Origin: Actinomycetota bacterium
GTDB lineage: Bacteria; Actinomycetota; Actinomycetes; S36-B12; CAIYMF01
Reading direction: 5' to 3'
Assembly: GCA_026393115.1 (NCBI GenBank)
Contig: JAPLAU010000014.1
Location: forward strand, 62,001-126,000
DNA length: 64,000 bases
Shown here: piece after piece, positions 15,987 to 24,672 of the stretch
Position numbering within the stretch: the stretch's first letter is position 1
How the letters are laid out: every line of letters starts with the position of its first letter
Notes under the pieces: model-generated
Database searches by the model: none
Told to the model about the DNA's origin: nothing
The model's input: only the letters and a program-made list of their open reading frames with translations
Translations under genes and position numbers: made by a program

Positions 15987-16577
15987 TCAGGGGCCTTCGG
16001 CAGTCCCGGAAAGCAACGCATCCGCGACCTCTCGCATCGAGCATCGCTGATCCATAGCGGCCTTCTGTATCCAGCGGAAAGCCTCCGGCTCGGTGATTCC
16101 GAGGGTCGCCATCAGTACGGGTTTGGCACGATCGATGGCGATTCGGGCTTCCAGCCGCTCGGAAAGGTCAGCGATCTCCTGAGCGAGTTGGCTCATCTGG
16201 CGTGCTCGAGCAAGCGCGACCTCGACGGTCGCGACCAATTCCTGTGGATTGAACGGCTTGACGAGGTATCCCAGCGCCCCCGCTTCGGTGGCCCGGTGAA
16301 CCAATTCGCGCTGGCTGAAGGCGGTGAGCATGACTACCGGCGCGATGTCGCCCGAGACGATTTGCTCGGCTGCCGCCAGCCCATCAAGCACGGGCATCGC
16401 GACATCGAGGATGACCAAATCGGGACGCAGGGCCGTCGCTCGCTCGACGGCGGCCGCCCCATCGCCCACCGCTGCGACCACGTCGTATCCCGCCTCACGC
16501 AGGGTTTCGACGAGGTCGAGGCGAATGATCGCCTCATCTTCTGCCACGAGAATTCTGGCTCGGGTCGGCTCAGCCAT
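15987..16577 (-). CDS. pdtaR: ANTAR-domain response regulator (PdtaR-like)
   Basis: 196 residues. An N-terminal receiver domain (ILVAEDEAIIRLDL with the acidic pocket, phospho-acceptor Asp in LVILDVAMP, Thr in VMLTAFSQ, Lys in YLVKPF) is followed by a C-terminal ANTAR domain (about 130-190; AIDRAKPVLMATLGITEPEAFRWIQ). ANTAR proteins bind tandem hexaloop RNA hairpins and relieve transcription termination. M. tuberculosis PdtaR (Rv1626) works with the kinase PdtaS, which is not in this window. TACGAT lies 6 bp before ATG 16577, suggesting a leaderless message. Divergent from the tRNA gene by 46 bp. Confidence 0.9.
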   Translation of the reverse strand: MAEPTRARILVAEDEAIIRLDLVETLREAGYDVVAAVGDGAAAVERATALRPDLVILDVAMPVLDGLAAAEQIVSGDIAPVVMLTAFSQRELVHRATEAGALGYLVKPFNPQELVATVEVALARARQMSQLAQEIADLSERLEARIAIDRAKPVLMATLGITEPEAFRWIQKAAMDQRCSMREVADALLSGTAEGP

Positions 16578-16583
16578 GGCTCG

Positions 16584-16589
16584 ATCGTA
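16584..16589 (-). promoter_or_regulatory. -10 element for a leaderless pdtaR transcript
   Basis: TACGAT on the minus strand ends 6 nt before the pdtaR ATG. TTAGAC lies 16 bp further upstream as a possible -35. There is no Shine-Dalgarno in front of the ATG, which supports a leaderless start. Confidence 0.5.
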
Positions 16590-16623
16590 GTCACCAACAG
16601 GGACGGTCTAACCTTGTCCCGTA

Positions 16624-16697
16624 GCCCCGGTACTCCAACCGGCAGAGAGAGCCGACTCAAACTCGGTACAGTGTGGGTTCGACTCCCACCCGGGGCA
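16624..16697 (+). tRNA. tRNA with anticodon CAA (Leu-like), short variable loop
   Basis: A full 74-nt cloverleaf can be drawn. The acceptor stem is GCCCCGG/CCGGGGC with discriminator A. The D arm has a 3-bp CTC/GAG stem and GG in the loop. The anticodon stem is GCCGA/TCGGT with loop CTCAAAC (anticodon CAA). The variable loop is 5 nt (ACAGT). The T arm is GTGGG/CCCAC with loop TTCGACT. CCA is not encoded. The anticodon reads the leucine codon UUG, but bacterial tRNA-Leu normally has a long variable arm, so the amino acid is not certain. Confidence 0.85.
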
Positions 16698-16757
16698 CTC
16701 GTTATCACGTGAAAGCCCCACCGCATAAACGCGGGCGTCTGAGCGCGACAAGTTCGG

Positions 16758-17159
16758 TCAGACGACGATGCGCGGCTTTACTTCGTCAATGCGGCCCAGT
16801 AATCCGTTGATGAACCCCGGGGAGTCGTCGGTTGAGAGGGAAGTCGCGAGTTCAACCGCCTCGGAAATGGCGACCGAGTCAGGAACATCGTCGTTCCAGA
16901 GCATTTCGAACACAGCCATGCGCAGCAGGGTGCGGTCAACTGCCGGCATGCGCTCAACTGTCCAACCCAGTGAGTGAGTATCGAGAAGTTCGTCGATACG
17001 TTCGCGATGCGCCGCGACTCCTTCAACCAGCACGGCCGCGTAGTCTTCCGAGCTTTCGGGAAAACGCTCGACGGCGATCTCGCGCGGATCGACACCGCGG
17101 ATATCGGCTTCGTAGAGCAGATCGAGCGCGCGCTTGCGTGCCTTACGACGGGCGGTCAT
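16758..17159 (-). CDS. nusB: Transcription antitermination protein NusB
   Basis: 133-residue all-helical RNA-binding protein that, with NusE (S10), assembles the antitermination complex on boxA of rRNA operons. Recognisable by ARKRALDLLYEADIRG at the start and DDVPDSVAISEAVELATSLSTDDSPGFINGLLGRI at the end (quoted by region). ATG 17159 follows the efp stop by 4 bp. It is the last gene of the aroC-aroK-aroB-aroQ-pepQ-efp-nusB string; no strong terminator is visible in the 60 bp before the oppositely oriented tRNA. Confidence 0.95.
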   Translation of the reverse strand: MTARRKARKRALDLLYEADIRGVDPREIAVERFPESSEDYAAVLVEGVAAHRERIDELLDTHSLGWTVERMPAVDRTLLRMAVFEMLWNDDVPDSVAISEAVELATSLSTDDSPGFINGLLGRIDEVKPRIVV

Positions 17160-17163
17160 GAAT

Positions 17164-17724
17164 TCAGTTCACGCGACCGAGGTAGGAGCCGTCGCGAGTG
17201 TCGACCTTGACCTTGGTGCCGTTCTCAATGAAGAGCGGAACCGCGATCTCAGCACCCGTTTCGAGGGTGGCCGGCTTGGTGCCACCAGTTGAACGGTCTC
17301 CCTGAAGTCCTGGCTCGGTGTACGTGATGAGGAGTTCGACCGACGCGGGGAGTTCGACATAGAGAGGCGCGCCCTCGTTCATTGCTACGATCGCGCCTTG
17401 GTTCTCAAGCAGCCAGCGCGCGTTATCGCCAACAACGGAGTCGGGCACGGGAATCTGGTCGTAGGACTGCGAGTCCATGAAGATCCAGGTGTCGCCATCG
17501 CGGTACAGGTACTGCATATCGCGCTTATCAACGTTCGCGGTTTCGATCTTGAGTCCTGCATTGAAGGTGCGGTCGACCACCTTGCCGTTGAGTACGTGCT
17601 TGAGTTTGGTGCGCACGAAGGCCGGTCCTTTACCGGGCTTGACGTGCTGAAATTCCACGACGCTCCACAGTTGGCCGTCAATGTTCAGCACAAGGCCGTT
17701 CTTCAGGTCGTTGGTGCTAGCCAC
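17164..17724 (-). CDS. efp: Translation elongation factor P
   Basis: 186 residues, the usual length. The N-terminal KOW-like domain carries the tip loop PGKGPAF with the conserved Lys that contacts the peptidyl-tRNA CCA end; the OB domains follow, with the C-terminal signature region near [14 protein letters not shown] relieves stalling at polyproline stretches, relevant here to the Pro-rich SecD, PilT N-terminus and WS/DGAT tail. GTG start with GCAGGAGA upstream. Cotranscribed with nusB and pepQ. Confidence 0.97.
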   Translation of the reverse strand: MASTNDLKNGLVLNIDGQLWSVVEFQHVKPGKGPAFVRTKLKHVLNGKVVDRTFNAGLKIETANVDKRDMQYLYRDGDTWIFMDSQSYDQIPVPDSVVGDNARWLLENQGAIVAMNEGAPLYVELPASVELLITYTEPGLQGDRSTGGTKPATLETGAEIAVPLFIENGTKVKVDTRDGSYLGRVN

Positions 17725-17760
17725 GAAGGTCTCCTGCGGTTCGGCGAGATGGGCACGGCG

Positions 17761-18840
17761 TCAGCCGAGCACCAGCAGCTCGCGGGTGGTGGACGTAAGC
17801 GGTGTGGCACCGTTCGAGGTAACCACGAGGGAATCCTCGATGCGGACCCCACCAAGACCCGGAAGGTAGATACCTGGCTCGACGGTGACCGTCATGTTCT
17901 CCGCGAGTGTACCCGTGGCCGAGGGGCCGATCATCGGCGCCTCATGAATATCCAGACCGATTCCGTGACCTAGCCCGTGACCGAAGTGCAGTGCGTGACC
18001 AGCACTGGCAATCACGTCCCGGGAGACCCGATCGAGGTCAACGAGGGCAACCCCGGGGGCCACGGCCGCGCGTCCTGCTGCTGCCGCGCGGCCAACCAAC
18101 TCGTGAATTTCCGATTGCCACGCCTGCGCTGGACGCCCCACAACAAAGGTTCGCGTCATGTCGGCGTGGTAGCCGGCCACCCGGGCTCCGCAGTCAATCT
18201 TGAGCAAGTCCCCTGCACCGACCACCCGATCGGTGGGTTGATGATGCGGCTCGGCTGACGAATCACCGGTCGCGACGATGGAGGGGAAAGCCGCAGCCTC
18301 AGCCCCCTCGTCACACATCAGGAACTCCAGTCGCGCGGCCAACCAGCGCTCGGTGAGCCCAACGTGAACCTCGGCAATCAACCGCGCCAGTGCCCGCTCG
18401 GTCACGGCGCACGCCACCGTCAGGTGAGCGATTTCATCGTCGTCCTTCGTCTCTCGCAGGGGCTCGATCACGCGCTCACAGGCGATCAGGGAGACCCCAA
18501 CGGAGCGAGCGAGAGCCTCGAGCCTGAGGGCATCGGCCACAGTGACCACATGCGATTCAAACCCGAGTCGCGACACTCCCATGCGAGCCGCGGCGTGCAC
18601 CGCTCCCGCTGCGGCGTCGCGATCAAGCACGACCTCAAGTTCAGGACACTGCTCGGCCACGGCCGTCGAATACCGACTGTCGGTGACGTAGAGAGCGCAA
18701 TCAGCCGCCACGAACGCCGCGTTGCTCGCCGCAAAACCAGATAGGTAGCGGCAATTCACCGGATTGGTGACGAGCAGCGCCTCCACGTCGAGCCCGGCGA
18801 GAAGGGAGTTCACCCGGCCTTGCCGCGCGGCGACCGACAT
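17761..18840 (-). CDS. pepQ: Xaa-Pro dipeptidase/aminopeptidase (M24 family)
   Basis: 359-residue metallopeptidase of the creatinase/prolidase fold. The N-terminal creatinase-like domain spans about 1-130. The catalytic pita-bread domain has the metal ligands in LKIDCGARVAGYHADMTRTF (Asp pair), HFGHGLGHGIGLDIHE (His), TVEPGIYL (Glu) and GVRIEDSLVV (Glu). It would release residues before proline from cytoplasmic peptides. The ATG overlaps the aroQ stop by one base. The position between aroQ and efp is conserved in M. tuberculosis. Confidence 0.93.
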   Translation of the reverse strand: MSVAARQGRVNSLLAGLDVEALLVTNPVNCRYLSGFAASNAAFVAADCALYVTDSRYSTAVAEQCPELEVVLDRDAAAGAVHAAARMGVSRLGFESHVVTVADALRLEALARSVGVSLIACERVIEPLRETKDDDEIAHLTVACAVTERALARLIAEVHVGLTERWLAARLEFLMCDEGAEAAAFPSIVATGDSSAEPHHQPTDRVVGAGDLLKIDCGARVAGYHADMTRTFVVGRPAQAWQSEIHELVGRAAAAGRAAVAPGVALVDLDRVSRDVIASAGHALHFGHGLGHGIGLDIHEAPMIGPSATGTLAENMTVTVEPGIYLPGLGGVRIEDSLVVTSNGATPLTSTTRELLVLG

Positions 18841-19271
18841 TACAGTCCGGCTGCGATGGCGCGCAGCGCCAACACATACGAATCGACACCGAATCCGGCG
18901 ATAGTGCCCGTGGCAACAGCCGACACGACAGATGTGTGGCGGAATTCCTCTCGCGCGGCGGGATTCGACAGATGCACTTCGATCAGGGGGGCGGTGCGTT
19001 GTGACACAGCATCGCGCACGGCGTACGAGTAATGCGTGAAGGCAGCCGGATTCAACACCACGGGAATGTGGTCATCCGCGGCCTCATGCAGCCACCCGAT
19101 CAGCGTTGCCTCATCGTCGGTCTGGCGCACTTCGACCTCAAGTGACAGTTCGGCACCCAGAGTCATGAGAGCCTGAGCCAATTGCTCGTGGGTGGTTGAT
19201 CCGTAAACCTCGGGCTCACGTGTTCCGAGTCTGCCGAGGTTAGGTCCGTTGAGCACCAAGACGCGAGTCAT
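18840..19271 (-). CDS. aroQ: 3-dehydroquinate dehydratase, type II
   Basis: 143-residue dodecameric type II enzyme converting 3-dehydroquinate to 3-dehydroshikimate. The N-terminal [20 protein letters not shown] contains the catalytic Tyr and loop Arg. [16 protein letters not shown] carries the conserved Asn/His region, and [20 protein letters not shown] completes the active site. The gene lies 18 bp after aroB and overlaps pepQ by one base. Confidence 0.97.
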   Translation of the reverse strand: MTRVLVLNGPNLGRLGTREPEVYGSTTHEQLAQALMTLGAELSLEVEVRQTDDEATLIGWLHEAADDHIPVVLNPAAFTHYSYAVRDAVSQRTAPLIEVHLSNPAAREEFRHTSVVSAVATGTIAGFGVDSYVLALRAIAAGL

Positions 19272-19289
19272 GCGCTCACTCTACGGCGA

Positions 19290-20402
19290 TCAACCCGCGA
19301 CAGCGTGAAATGCCTCCAGTAGCGCCTGCTCAGGCGGAGCCGCCAGAAGTACAGGCTCGGCCACACCTGCCAGTACGACAAACCGCAGCGTGCCACCCCG
19401 TGTCTTCTTGTCACGGCCCATCGCTTCGAGAAGCTGCGTCCACGACGCACCCGAATACGACGTCGGCAACCCTAAGCCGCTGAGAATGTTGCGGTGACGG
19501 GCGACAAGCTCCTCGTCAATGAGCCCCTGGTTGTGCGCCAATTCGGCGACGAACATCATCCCGACACTGATCGCATCACCATGACGCCACGAATATCCCT
19601 CGGCCAGTTCAATGGCGTGGCCAAAGGTATGACCGTAATTGAGCACCTCGCGACCGGTCACTGCAGCCCAGCCTCCGGCTGACGCTGTCGTCGATTCGCG
19701 CAAGTCAGCAGAAACGACGGCAGCCTTGACTGCAATAGCGCGCGAAATCAACTCGACTTCAACATCGTTGCCAGCAACGACACATGCACCAAGATCTGCC
19801 TCAACGAGTTCCAGAATGCGAGGGTCACGAATGAATCCGCACTTCACTACTTCCGCCAAACCCGCTGCGTAGTCGGCCGCGGGAAGGGTCGTGAGCCGAT
19901 CAAGATCGCAGAGCACCCCGACCGGCGGGTGGAAAGCGCCGACCAAGTTCTTGCCTTCCGCGGTGTTGATGCCGGTCTTGCCCCCAACTGCCGCATCGAC
20001 CATCCCGAGCAACGTGGTGGGAATCTCGACATGGTCAATGCCGCGCAGCCACGTGGCAGCAACGAATCCGGAAAGATCAGTGGTGGCTCCCCCACCTACG
20101 CCCACGACCGCATCCGACCGGGTAAAGGCAGCATCGCCCAACAACGCCCAGCAGCGCGCGGCGACATCGGCCGTCTTCGCCGCCTCGGATTCGGGAACCT
20201 CAATCAGCATCGGACGGATTCGCGCAGAGTCAAGAATCGCGCTTACCTCGCGGGCTACCTCAACAACCGCGGGTGCGTAAATCACGGCAACTTGCGCCGG
20301 TGACGACGTCAGCATCGGAATGAGGCGATCAAGCACGCCATGCCCGATGACCACCTCGTACTCGCCCTCACCGCTCACACGGATACTCACCGGCTCACTC
20401 AC
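19290..20402 (-). CDS. aroB: 3-dehydroquinate synthase
   Basis: 370-residue NAD- and metal-dependent enzyme converting DAHP to 3-dehydroquinate. The NAD motif VVGVGGGATTDLSGFVAATW, the PTTLLGMVDAAVGGKTGIN active-site segment and the metal ligand region NYGHTFGHAIE are all clear. GTG start at 20402, with no strong Shine-Dalgarno. The region between aroK and this start consists of three 17-bp tandem copies that also encode the end of AroK, which may couple translation of the two genes. Confidence 0.97.
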   Translation of the reverse strand: MSEPVSIRVSGEGEYEVVIGHGVLDRLIPMLTSSPAQVAVIYAPAVVEVAREVSAILDSARIRPMLIEVPESEAAKTADVAARCWALLGDAAFTRSDAVVGVGGGATTDLSGFVAATWLRGIDHVEIPTTLLGMVDAAVGGKTGINTAEGKNLVGAFHPPVGVLCDLDRLTTLPAADYAAGLAEVVKCGFIRDPRILELVEADLGACVVAGNDVEVELISRAIAVKAAVVSADLRESTTASAGGWAAVTGREVLNYGHTFGHAIELAEGYSWRHGDAISVGMMFVAELAHNQGLIDEELVARHRNILSGLGLPTSYSGASWTQLLEAMGRDKKTRGGTLRFVVLAGVAEPVLLAAPPEQALLEAFHAVAG

Positions 20403-20407
20403 GTCGT

Positions 20408-20458
20408 CTGTCCGTTCAACTCGTTTGTCCGTTCAACTCGTCTGTCCGTTCAACCACT
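20408..20458. repeat. Three 17-bp tandem repeats across the aroK-aroB junction
   Basis: Units at 20408-20424, 20425-20441 and 20442-20458 are based on CTGTCCGTTCAACTCGT; the second differs in one base and the third in its last few. The aroK stop lies in the middle copy and the aroB start 6 bp beyond the first. The repeat therefore forms the entire intergenic region plus the last AroK codons (NGQTS). Confidence 0.85.
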
Positions 20459-20945
20459 GCACCACGTCGGACACCACGTCGGAGGGTTCACGTCCGTCGG
20501 TGTTTACGGTCAGCGAGGCCACTTCGGTGTACAAGGGGGCGCGCTCAGCAAGAAGCGCGACAAGGCGCGAGCGAACATTGCCCATCAACAGAGGCCGGGA
20601 AGCCGCGAGTCCAACTCGTGTTGACGCTTCGCTGGCGGAGACCTGCAGCCACACCACCTGCTGCGACATCAGCAGCGCCCGGGTGGCAGCCGAAAGAACG
20701 GCGCCTCCCCCGAGGGCAAGCACCCCGTCGTGTTCGACTAGGGCTGAGGCGACTGCTTCTTCCTCGCGCACACGAAATGCTGCTTCTCCGTCTTGTACGA
20801 ACTGGTCGGAGATCGAACGCCCGACCGTTCGCTCAATATCAGCGTCGGTATCGCGAAACGTCACTTCGAGTTGATCGGCAACAGCTTGCCCCACTGTTGA
20901 CTTACCGCTTCCAGGAGCGCCCACCAACACCACTATGGGTGCCAT
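20433..20945 (-). CDS. aroK: Shikimate kinase
   Basis: 170-residue P-loop kinase phosphorylating shikimate at O3. Walker A GAPGSGKST, the shikimate-binding DTDADIE and GGG (LALGGGAVL) elements and the lid Arg region (ASRPLLMG) are present. Length is normal. It starts 1 bp after the aroC stop (ATG 20945), so it is coupled to aroC. The C-terminus ends inside a 17-bp tandem repeat. Confidence 0.96.
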   Translation of the reverse strand: MAPIVVLVGAPGSGKSTVGQAVADQLEVTFRDTDADIERTVGRSISDQFVQDGEAAFRVREEEAVASALVEHDGVLALGGGAVLSAATRALLMSQQVVWLQVSASEASTRVGLAASRPLLMGNVRSRLVALLAERAPLYTEVASLTVNTDGREPSDVVSDVVQWLNGQTS

Positions 20946-20946
20946 C

Positions 20947-22128
20947 TCAACTCACCGACAAGTTGTCTCGGTAGGAGCGCAGATTGCGTGAGGTCTCAGC
21001 GACGGAATCGCCACCAAACTTCTCAAGCATCGCGTCAGCAAGCACCAGCACAGTCATCGCTTCGGCGATGACACCGGCAGCGGGCACGGCACAGGTGTCG
21101 CTGCGCTGAGCAATCGCGCGCGCCTCTTCACCGGTCGCCACATCGATCGTGCGCAGCGCCTTGGGAATTGTCGAGATGGGTTTCATCGCAGCCCGCGCGC
21201 GCAGCACCTCTCCGGTACTCATTCCGCCTTCGGTACCACCCGAGCGCGAGGTCAGTCTCGTGAGACGCTCGCCGTCGCGCACGATTTCGTCGTGAGCCTG
21301 CGACCCTCGTCGCGACGCGACGTCGAAACCGTCGCCGATCTCGACACCCTTGATGGCCTGAATCCCCATCAGCGCCGCGGCGAGGCGTGAGTCAAGTCGG
21401 CGATCCCAGTGAACGTGCGACCCCAGACCAGGCGGAAGTCCGTAGGCAAGAACCTCGACCACACCACCCAGCGTGTCGCCATCGGTCTTCGCCGCATCAA
21501 TTTCGCTCAGCATCGCTTCACTGGCAGCAGCGTCGGCACACCTCACCGGATCAATGTCGATGCGGGCGAGATCGCCGGGCAGAGGCAACGGGGTTTCATC
21601 GCTGATTGCCACGGACCCAATGCGCACCACGTGGCTGAGCACCTCGATACCGGCAACCTGACGAAGGAACTCGCGCGCCACGGCGCCGAGCGCAACGCGG
21701 GCCGCAGTTTCGCGAGCGCTTGATCGCTCGAGAACGGGCCGAGCGTCGGTGAAACCGTATTTCTGCATACCTGCAAGGTCAGCGTGACCGGGACGGGGCC
21801 GGGTGAGGGGTTCATTGCGCCCGAGCCCCTCCAGAACCGAAGGGTCAACCGGATCGGGCGACATCACTTCGGTCCACTTGGGCCACTCGCTGTTTCCGAT
21901 GCGCAGTGCCACCGGGCTTCCGAGAGTCACCCCGTGACGGATACCGCCGAGGATTTCAAGTTCGTCGCGCTCGAACTTTTGCCGGGCGCCTCGCCCGACG
22001 CCGAGTCGACGGCGTGCAAGATCAACGTGGATCTCTTCGGAGGTCACCAAGACGCCCGCGGGCAGTCCCTCGAGTATCGCCACGAGAGCCGGCCCATGGG
22101 ACTCACCGGCAGTCAGCCATCGCAGCAC
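20947..22128 (-). CDS. aroC: Chorismate synthase
   Basis: 393-residue FMN-dependent enzyme converting EPSP to chorismate, last common step of aromatic amino acid synthesis. Signatures: [20 protein letters not shown] at the N-terminus, [14 protein letters not shown] in the centre, and [21 protein letters not shown] (region) near residue 300. It is the first aro gene downstream of the pilus cluster, 60 bp after pilO, so pilus and aro genes may share a transcript. Confidence 0.97.
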   Translation of the reverse strand: MLRWLTAGESHGPALVAILEGLPAGVLVTSEEIHVDLARRRLGVGRGARQKFERDELEILGGIRHGVTLGSPVALRIGNSEWPKWTEVMSPDPVDPSVLEGLGRNEPLTRPRPGHADLAGMQKYGFTDARPVLERSSARETAARVALGAVAREFLRQVAGIEVLSHVVRIGSVAISDETPLPLPGDLARIDIDPVRCADAAASEAMLSEIDAAKTDGDTLGGVVEVLAYGLPPGLGSHVHWDRRLDSRLAAALMGIQAIKGVEIGDGFDVASRRGSQAHDEIVRDGERLTRLTSRSGGTEGGMSTGEVLRARAAMKPISTIPKALRTIDVATGEEARAIAQRSDTCAVPAAGVIAEAMTVLVLADAMLEKFGGDSVAETSRNLRSYRDNLSVS

Positions 22129-22188
22129 GTCGTCATTGTTCCACGTCTAGGTCGCCTCGCACGTCGCGGCCGACACCAGCGCCGCCAA

Positions 22189-22854
22189 TTAGCTCGGGGT
22201 ACCCGATTGGGCGGTCGTGTCGGACGAGGCAGCGTTGGGGTCGGTCGCAGGAGCTGCCGCCGCCTTACGAGTGCCGAGGTCGGGGTTGAGGAAGACGCCG
22301 CCGCGAATGGTGGTCTTGAATGTTCCGGCTGCCCCACCAGCGTTCTCGGTCATGTCCAAGCCGTGTACCAACACTCCGCGCTTCATGGCCTCGAGCCCGA
22401 TCAGGAAGTTGCGCGTCTGCGCGTAGGTTCCGGTTATTCCGATCGACAGTGCAATCTCCTGAAGTCCGCCCACTGCTTTTTGCTGACTTGAGTTTCCAGC
22501 GGCAACTACTGGCTGGGGAGAAGCAGGCGTGATCTGATCAAGCGTGACACCAGAGAGCGCGGCGGTGTTGTTGATGTCTCGTACCAACGTCGGGATCTGG
22601 GCTGTCTTCGGGATGGTGATGGTCAGGGCTTCCATCTGCGCGCGCCGTTCGTCGAGAAGCGAACTTTGCTTCTTGAGCCGAGCCACAGCGTCAGCAGCAG
22701 TCGCATTCGTGCTGGCCTGAGACGACACCTCGTCCTGCACCTCAGCGATATGTTGGCGCGCCGGCGAAATCAGCAGCGTCCAACCGACAGCCAATACAAC
22801 GGCTGCGGCCAGAACACCGATGAGTGCCCACGCCTTTGTCGATGCGATTTTCAC
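22189..22854 (-). CDS. pilO: Type IV pilus inner-membrane platform protein PilO
   Basis: 221 residues. A short cytoplasmic N-terminus, one membrane helix (about 8-28), a coiled-coil-like stretch (VQDEVSSQASTNATAADAVARLKKQ region) and a ferredoxin-like PilO domain follow; a polar Thr/Ser/Ala-rich tail ends the protein. With PilN and PilM it forms the alignment platform linking the cytoplasmic motor to the membrane. No pilP or secretin gene follows, as expected for a Gram-positive-type envelope. The start overlaps pilN by 4 bp. Confidence 0.85.
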   Translation of the reverse strand: MKIASTKAWALIGVLAAAVVLAVGWTLLISPARQHIAEVQDEVSSQASTNATAADAVARLKKQSSLLDERRAQMEALTITIPKTAQIPTLVRDINNTAALSGVTLDQITPASPQPVVAAGNSSQQKAVGGLQEIALSIGITGTYAQTRNFLIGLEAMKRGVLVHGLDMTENAGGAAGTFKTTIRGGVFLNPDLGTRKAAAAPATDPNAASSDTTAQSGTPS

Positions 22855-23543
22855 TTCGACTCCTTCGCAACATACCGGCCTGATTTCGCAGCAGCCGAAA
22901 GTCCTACGGAGTTTTCAAAACTGACCGACGGGGTCGAGGCGCTGTCGTCGCGTGCTGACTGGGTCAAGTTGGGGCCGACGAAGATCTTCTGCTTAGCCAA
23001 AGCATCAAGCCACCCCGACACCTGCGGGAATGTCAACGCTTTGCCACCCACCGTGACATTGCCTGTTCCGACCGCCGACGATGCAGGTTGCCCTGCAGCG
23101 GTCACAGGCAGTGATCCGGTGACCTTGTTGATGGTGACACCACTCGGTGCAGCAGCCGCGAGCTTTCCGAGAACCGAAGACCAGAGGACCTCGGGGCCGA
23201 GAACGGCCTGAACATCGGCCTGGGCGCTTTGAATCTGACTCGCCAAGCGAGGAAGCTCCGCGTACTTGGCCTGCTGTGCTGCCAACAAACCGGCCGTGGC
23301 TTGGCTGTCAGACAGTTGCTCTTCGGCCTCGGCCGTTTGCGACGAGGTTGTCATCCACAGCCCGCCCACGGCGAGCACGGCAACACCAATTCCGGCCAAA
23401 GCCAGATTGCGCGACCGAGAGATTCGCTTGGCGTCCGCGACCGACGCAGGAATGAGCCGGGCGACGGGGAATGCAGGTGAAGGGAAACTCGACTCGGGGG
23501 CAGCCCCCTGGATGGGCAGAACGCCTTCAGCGACGGTGCTCAT
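22851..23543 (-). CDS. pilN: Type IV pilus platform protein PilN
   Basis: 230 residues with a membrane helix at about 48-66 (LALAGIGVAVLAVGGLWMT), a cytoplasmic N-terminus of about 45 residues that would carry the PilM-binding region, and a C-terminal ferredoxin-like domain including WSSVLGKLAAAAPSGVTINK. The cytoplasmic tail is longer than the short INLLP tail of Gram-negative PilN. Assignment rests on position between pilM and pilO, topology and the PilN-like core. Overlaps both neighbours by 4 bp. Confidence 0.82.
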   Translation of the reverse strand: MSTVAEGVLPIQGAAPESSFPSPAFPVARLIPASVADAKRISRSRNLALAGIGVAVLAVGGLWMTTSSQTAEAEEQLSDSQATAGLLAAQQAKYAELPRLASQIQSAQADVQAVLGPEVLWSSVLGKLAAAAPSGVTINKVTGSLPVTAAGQPASSAVGTGNVTVGGKALTFPQVSGWLDALAKQKIFVGPNLTQSARDDSASTPSVSFENSVGLSAAAKSGRYVAKESK

Positions 23544-24592
23544 CGCAGGCCTCCCAGTGCCAGACCTACGGGGACAGAAGCCATGGGCTCGACGTACCTC
23601 AGTTGTTCCTCAGTAAGAGCCGATTTCGAGGTGTCAAGACCCGCGAACGGTGTACCGGGAACCACCGTGACATTCATCGTGGCCGCCATGCGCTCGGCCA
23701 TCTGCGGCAGGCGCGACGCACCACCGGTCAGCACCAAACGCGACAGGGCTCCACCCGTGGAACTCGCGCGGTAGTAGTCAACGCTGCTGCGCACCTCGTC
23801 GACCAACGCTCCCAGCGCTTGCGCCAGAACACGCTGTACCAAGGTCGCATCGACGCTGGTGACGGTCTGCGGATTCATCGTGACAGCCGAAGCCTCCGAG
23901 GGCTTAAGACCGGCCTTGTCTACGAGCGTTTCAGTGATGGTGTCGCCGCCCATCATGAGCACGCGAACGAAACGCGGTACCCCGTTTTCATGCACCACGA
24001 TGTTCGTGACGCGAGCGCCAATGTCGACGACAGCTTCTGCTGTTCCCTGACGCCCGTGGCGACCGTCGAGGGCGACACTGCGCAGTACCGCAAAGGGAGT
24101 GAGGTCAACCTGAATCGTTTCGAGTCCGGCCTCGCTCGCCGCTGCGATTGCTCCAAGGACGGTGTCTTGTGCCGCTGCCACCAATAAGCCCCGGTGCATG
24201 CGCATCGCGCCGCGGTCGAATTCCTCCATGGGAATGAAATCAAGAACAGCTTCGTCGACGCCCATGGGCACCAAGTCGGCCACCTGGAACCTCAGTGAGG
24301 ATCGGCGCTCGGCCTCGTCCATCACCGGAAGTTCGGCCTGACGAACCAGCACACGCTGATTGCTCACACCGAGGATCACCTTGCGGCTGCGGAAGTGGGC
24401 AGCCTTCCACAGTTGCTTGAGGGCCGAAGCCACGGCGTGCGTATCGATGACTTCACCGTCAATAACCGAACCCACGGGCAGAGGTACCTGTCCGAACCGG
24501 TCGAGGCGCAATACGCCACCGTGGATCGAGATCTCGGCTGCACGAACACAGGTGGTGCTGATGTTGACCCCGATGGCCGACTTCGCACTCAC
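23540..24592 (-). CDS. pilM: Type IV pilus assembly protein PilM (actin-like ATPase)
   Basis: 350 residues of the FtsA/PilM actin-like fold. SAIGVNISTTCVRAAEI is phosphate-1, AEAVVDIGARVTNIVVHENG phosphate-2, and LVLTGGASRLPQMAERM the adenosine loop. It sits in the cytoplasm and binds PilN, connecting the platform to the motor ATPases. GTG start with GGGAGAG upstream. First gene of the overlapping pilMNO set, 80 bp after the prepilin peptidase gene. Confidence 0.93.
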   Translation of the reverse strand: MSAKSAIGVNISTTCVRAAEISIHGGVLRLDRFGQVPLPVGSVIDGEVIDTHAVASALKQLWKAAHFRSRKVILGVSNQRVLVRQAELPVMDEAERRSSLRFQVADLVPMGVDEAVLDFIPMEEFDRGAMRMHRGLLVAAAQDTVLGAIAAASEAGLETIQVDLTPFAVLRSVALDGRHGRQGTAEAVVDIGARVTNIVVHENGVPRFVRVLMMGGDTITETLVDKAGLKPSEASAVTMNPQTVTSVDATLVQRVLAQALGALVDEVRSSVDYYRASSTGGALSRLVLTGGASRLPQMAERMAATMNVTVVPGTPFAGLDTSKSALTEEQLRYVEPMASVPVGLALGGLR

Positions 24593-24614
24593 GATCGCTC
24601 TCCCTGCGTCCGAA

Positions 24615-24628
24615 CCCGCTTTTGCGGG
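24615..24628 (-). other. Small hairpin in the prepilin peptidase-pilM gap
   Basis: CCCGC-TTTT-GCGGG forms a 5-bp stem with a 4-nt loop, 23 bp upstream of the pilM start. No T-run follows. It may be an attenuator or mRNA-processing site between the peptidase and pilMNO; the evidence is the palindrome alone. Confidence 0.3.
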
Positions 24629-24672
24629 CGTCCACAGGTTTTATCGGCACAGGAGGCCGAATACTTGAGCCC

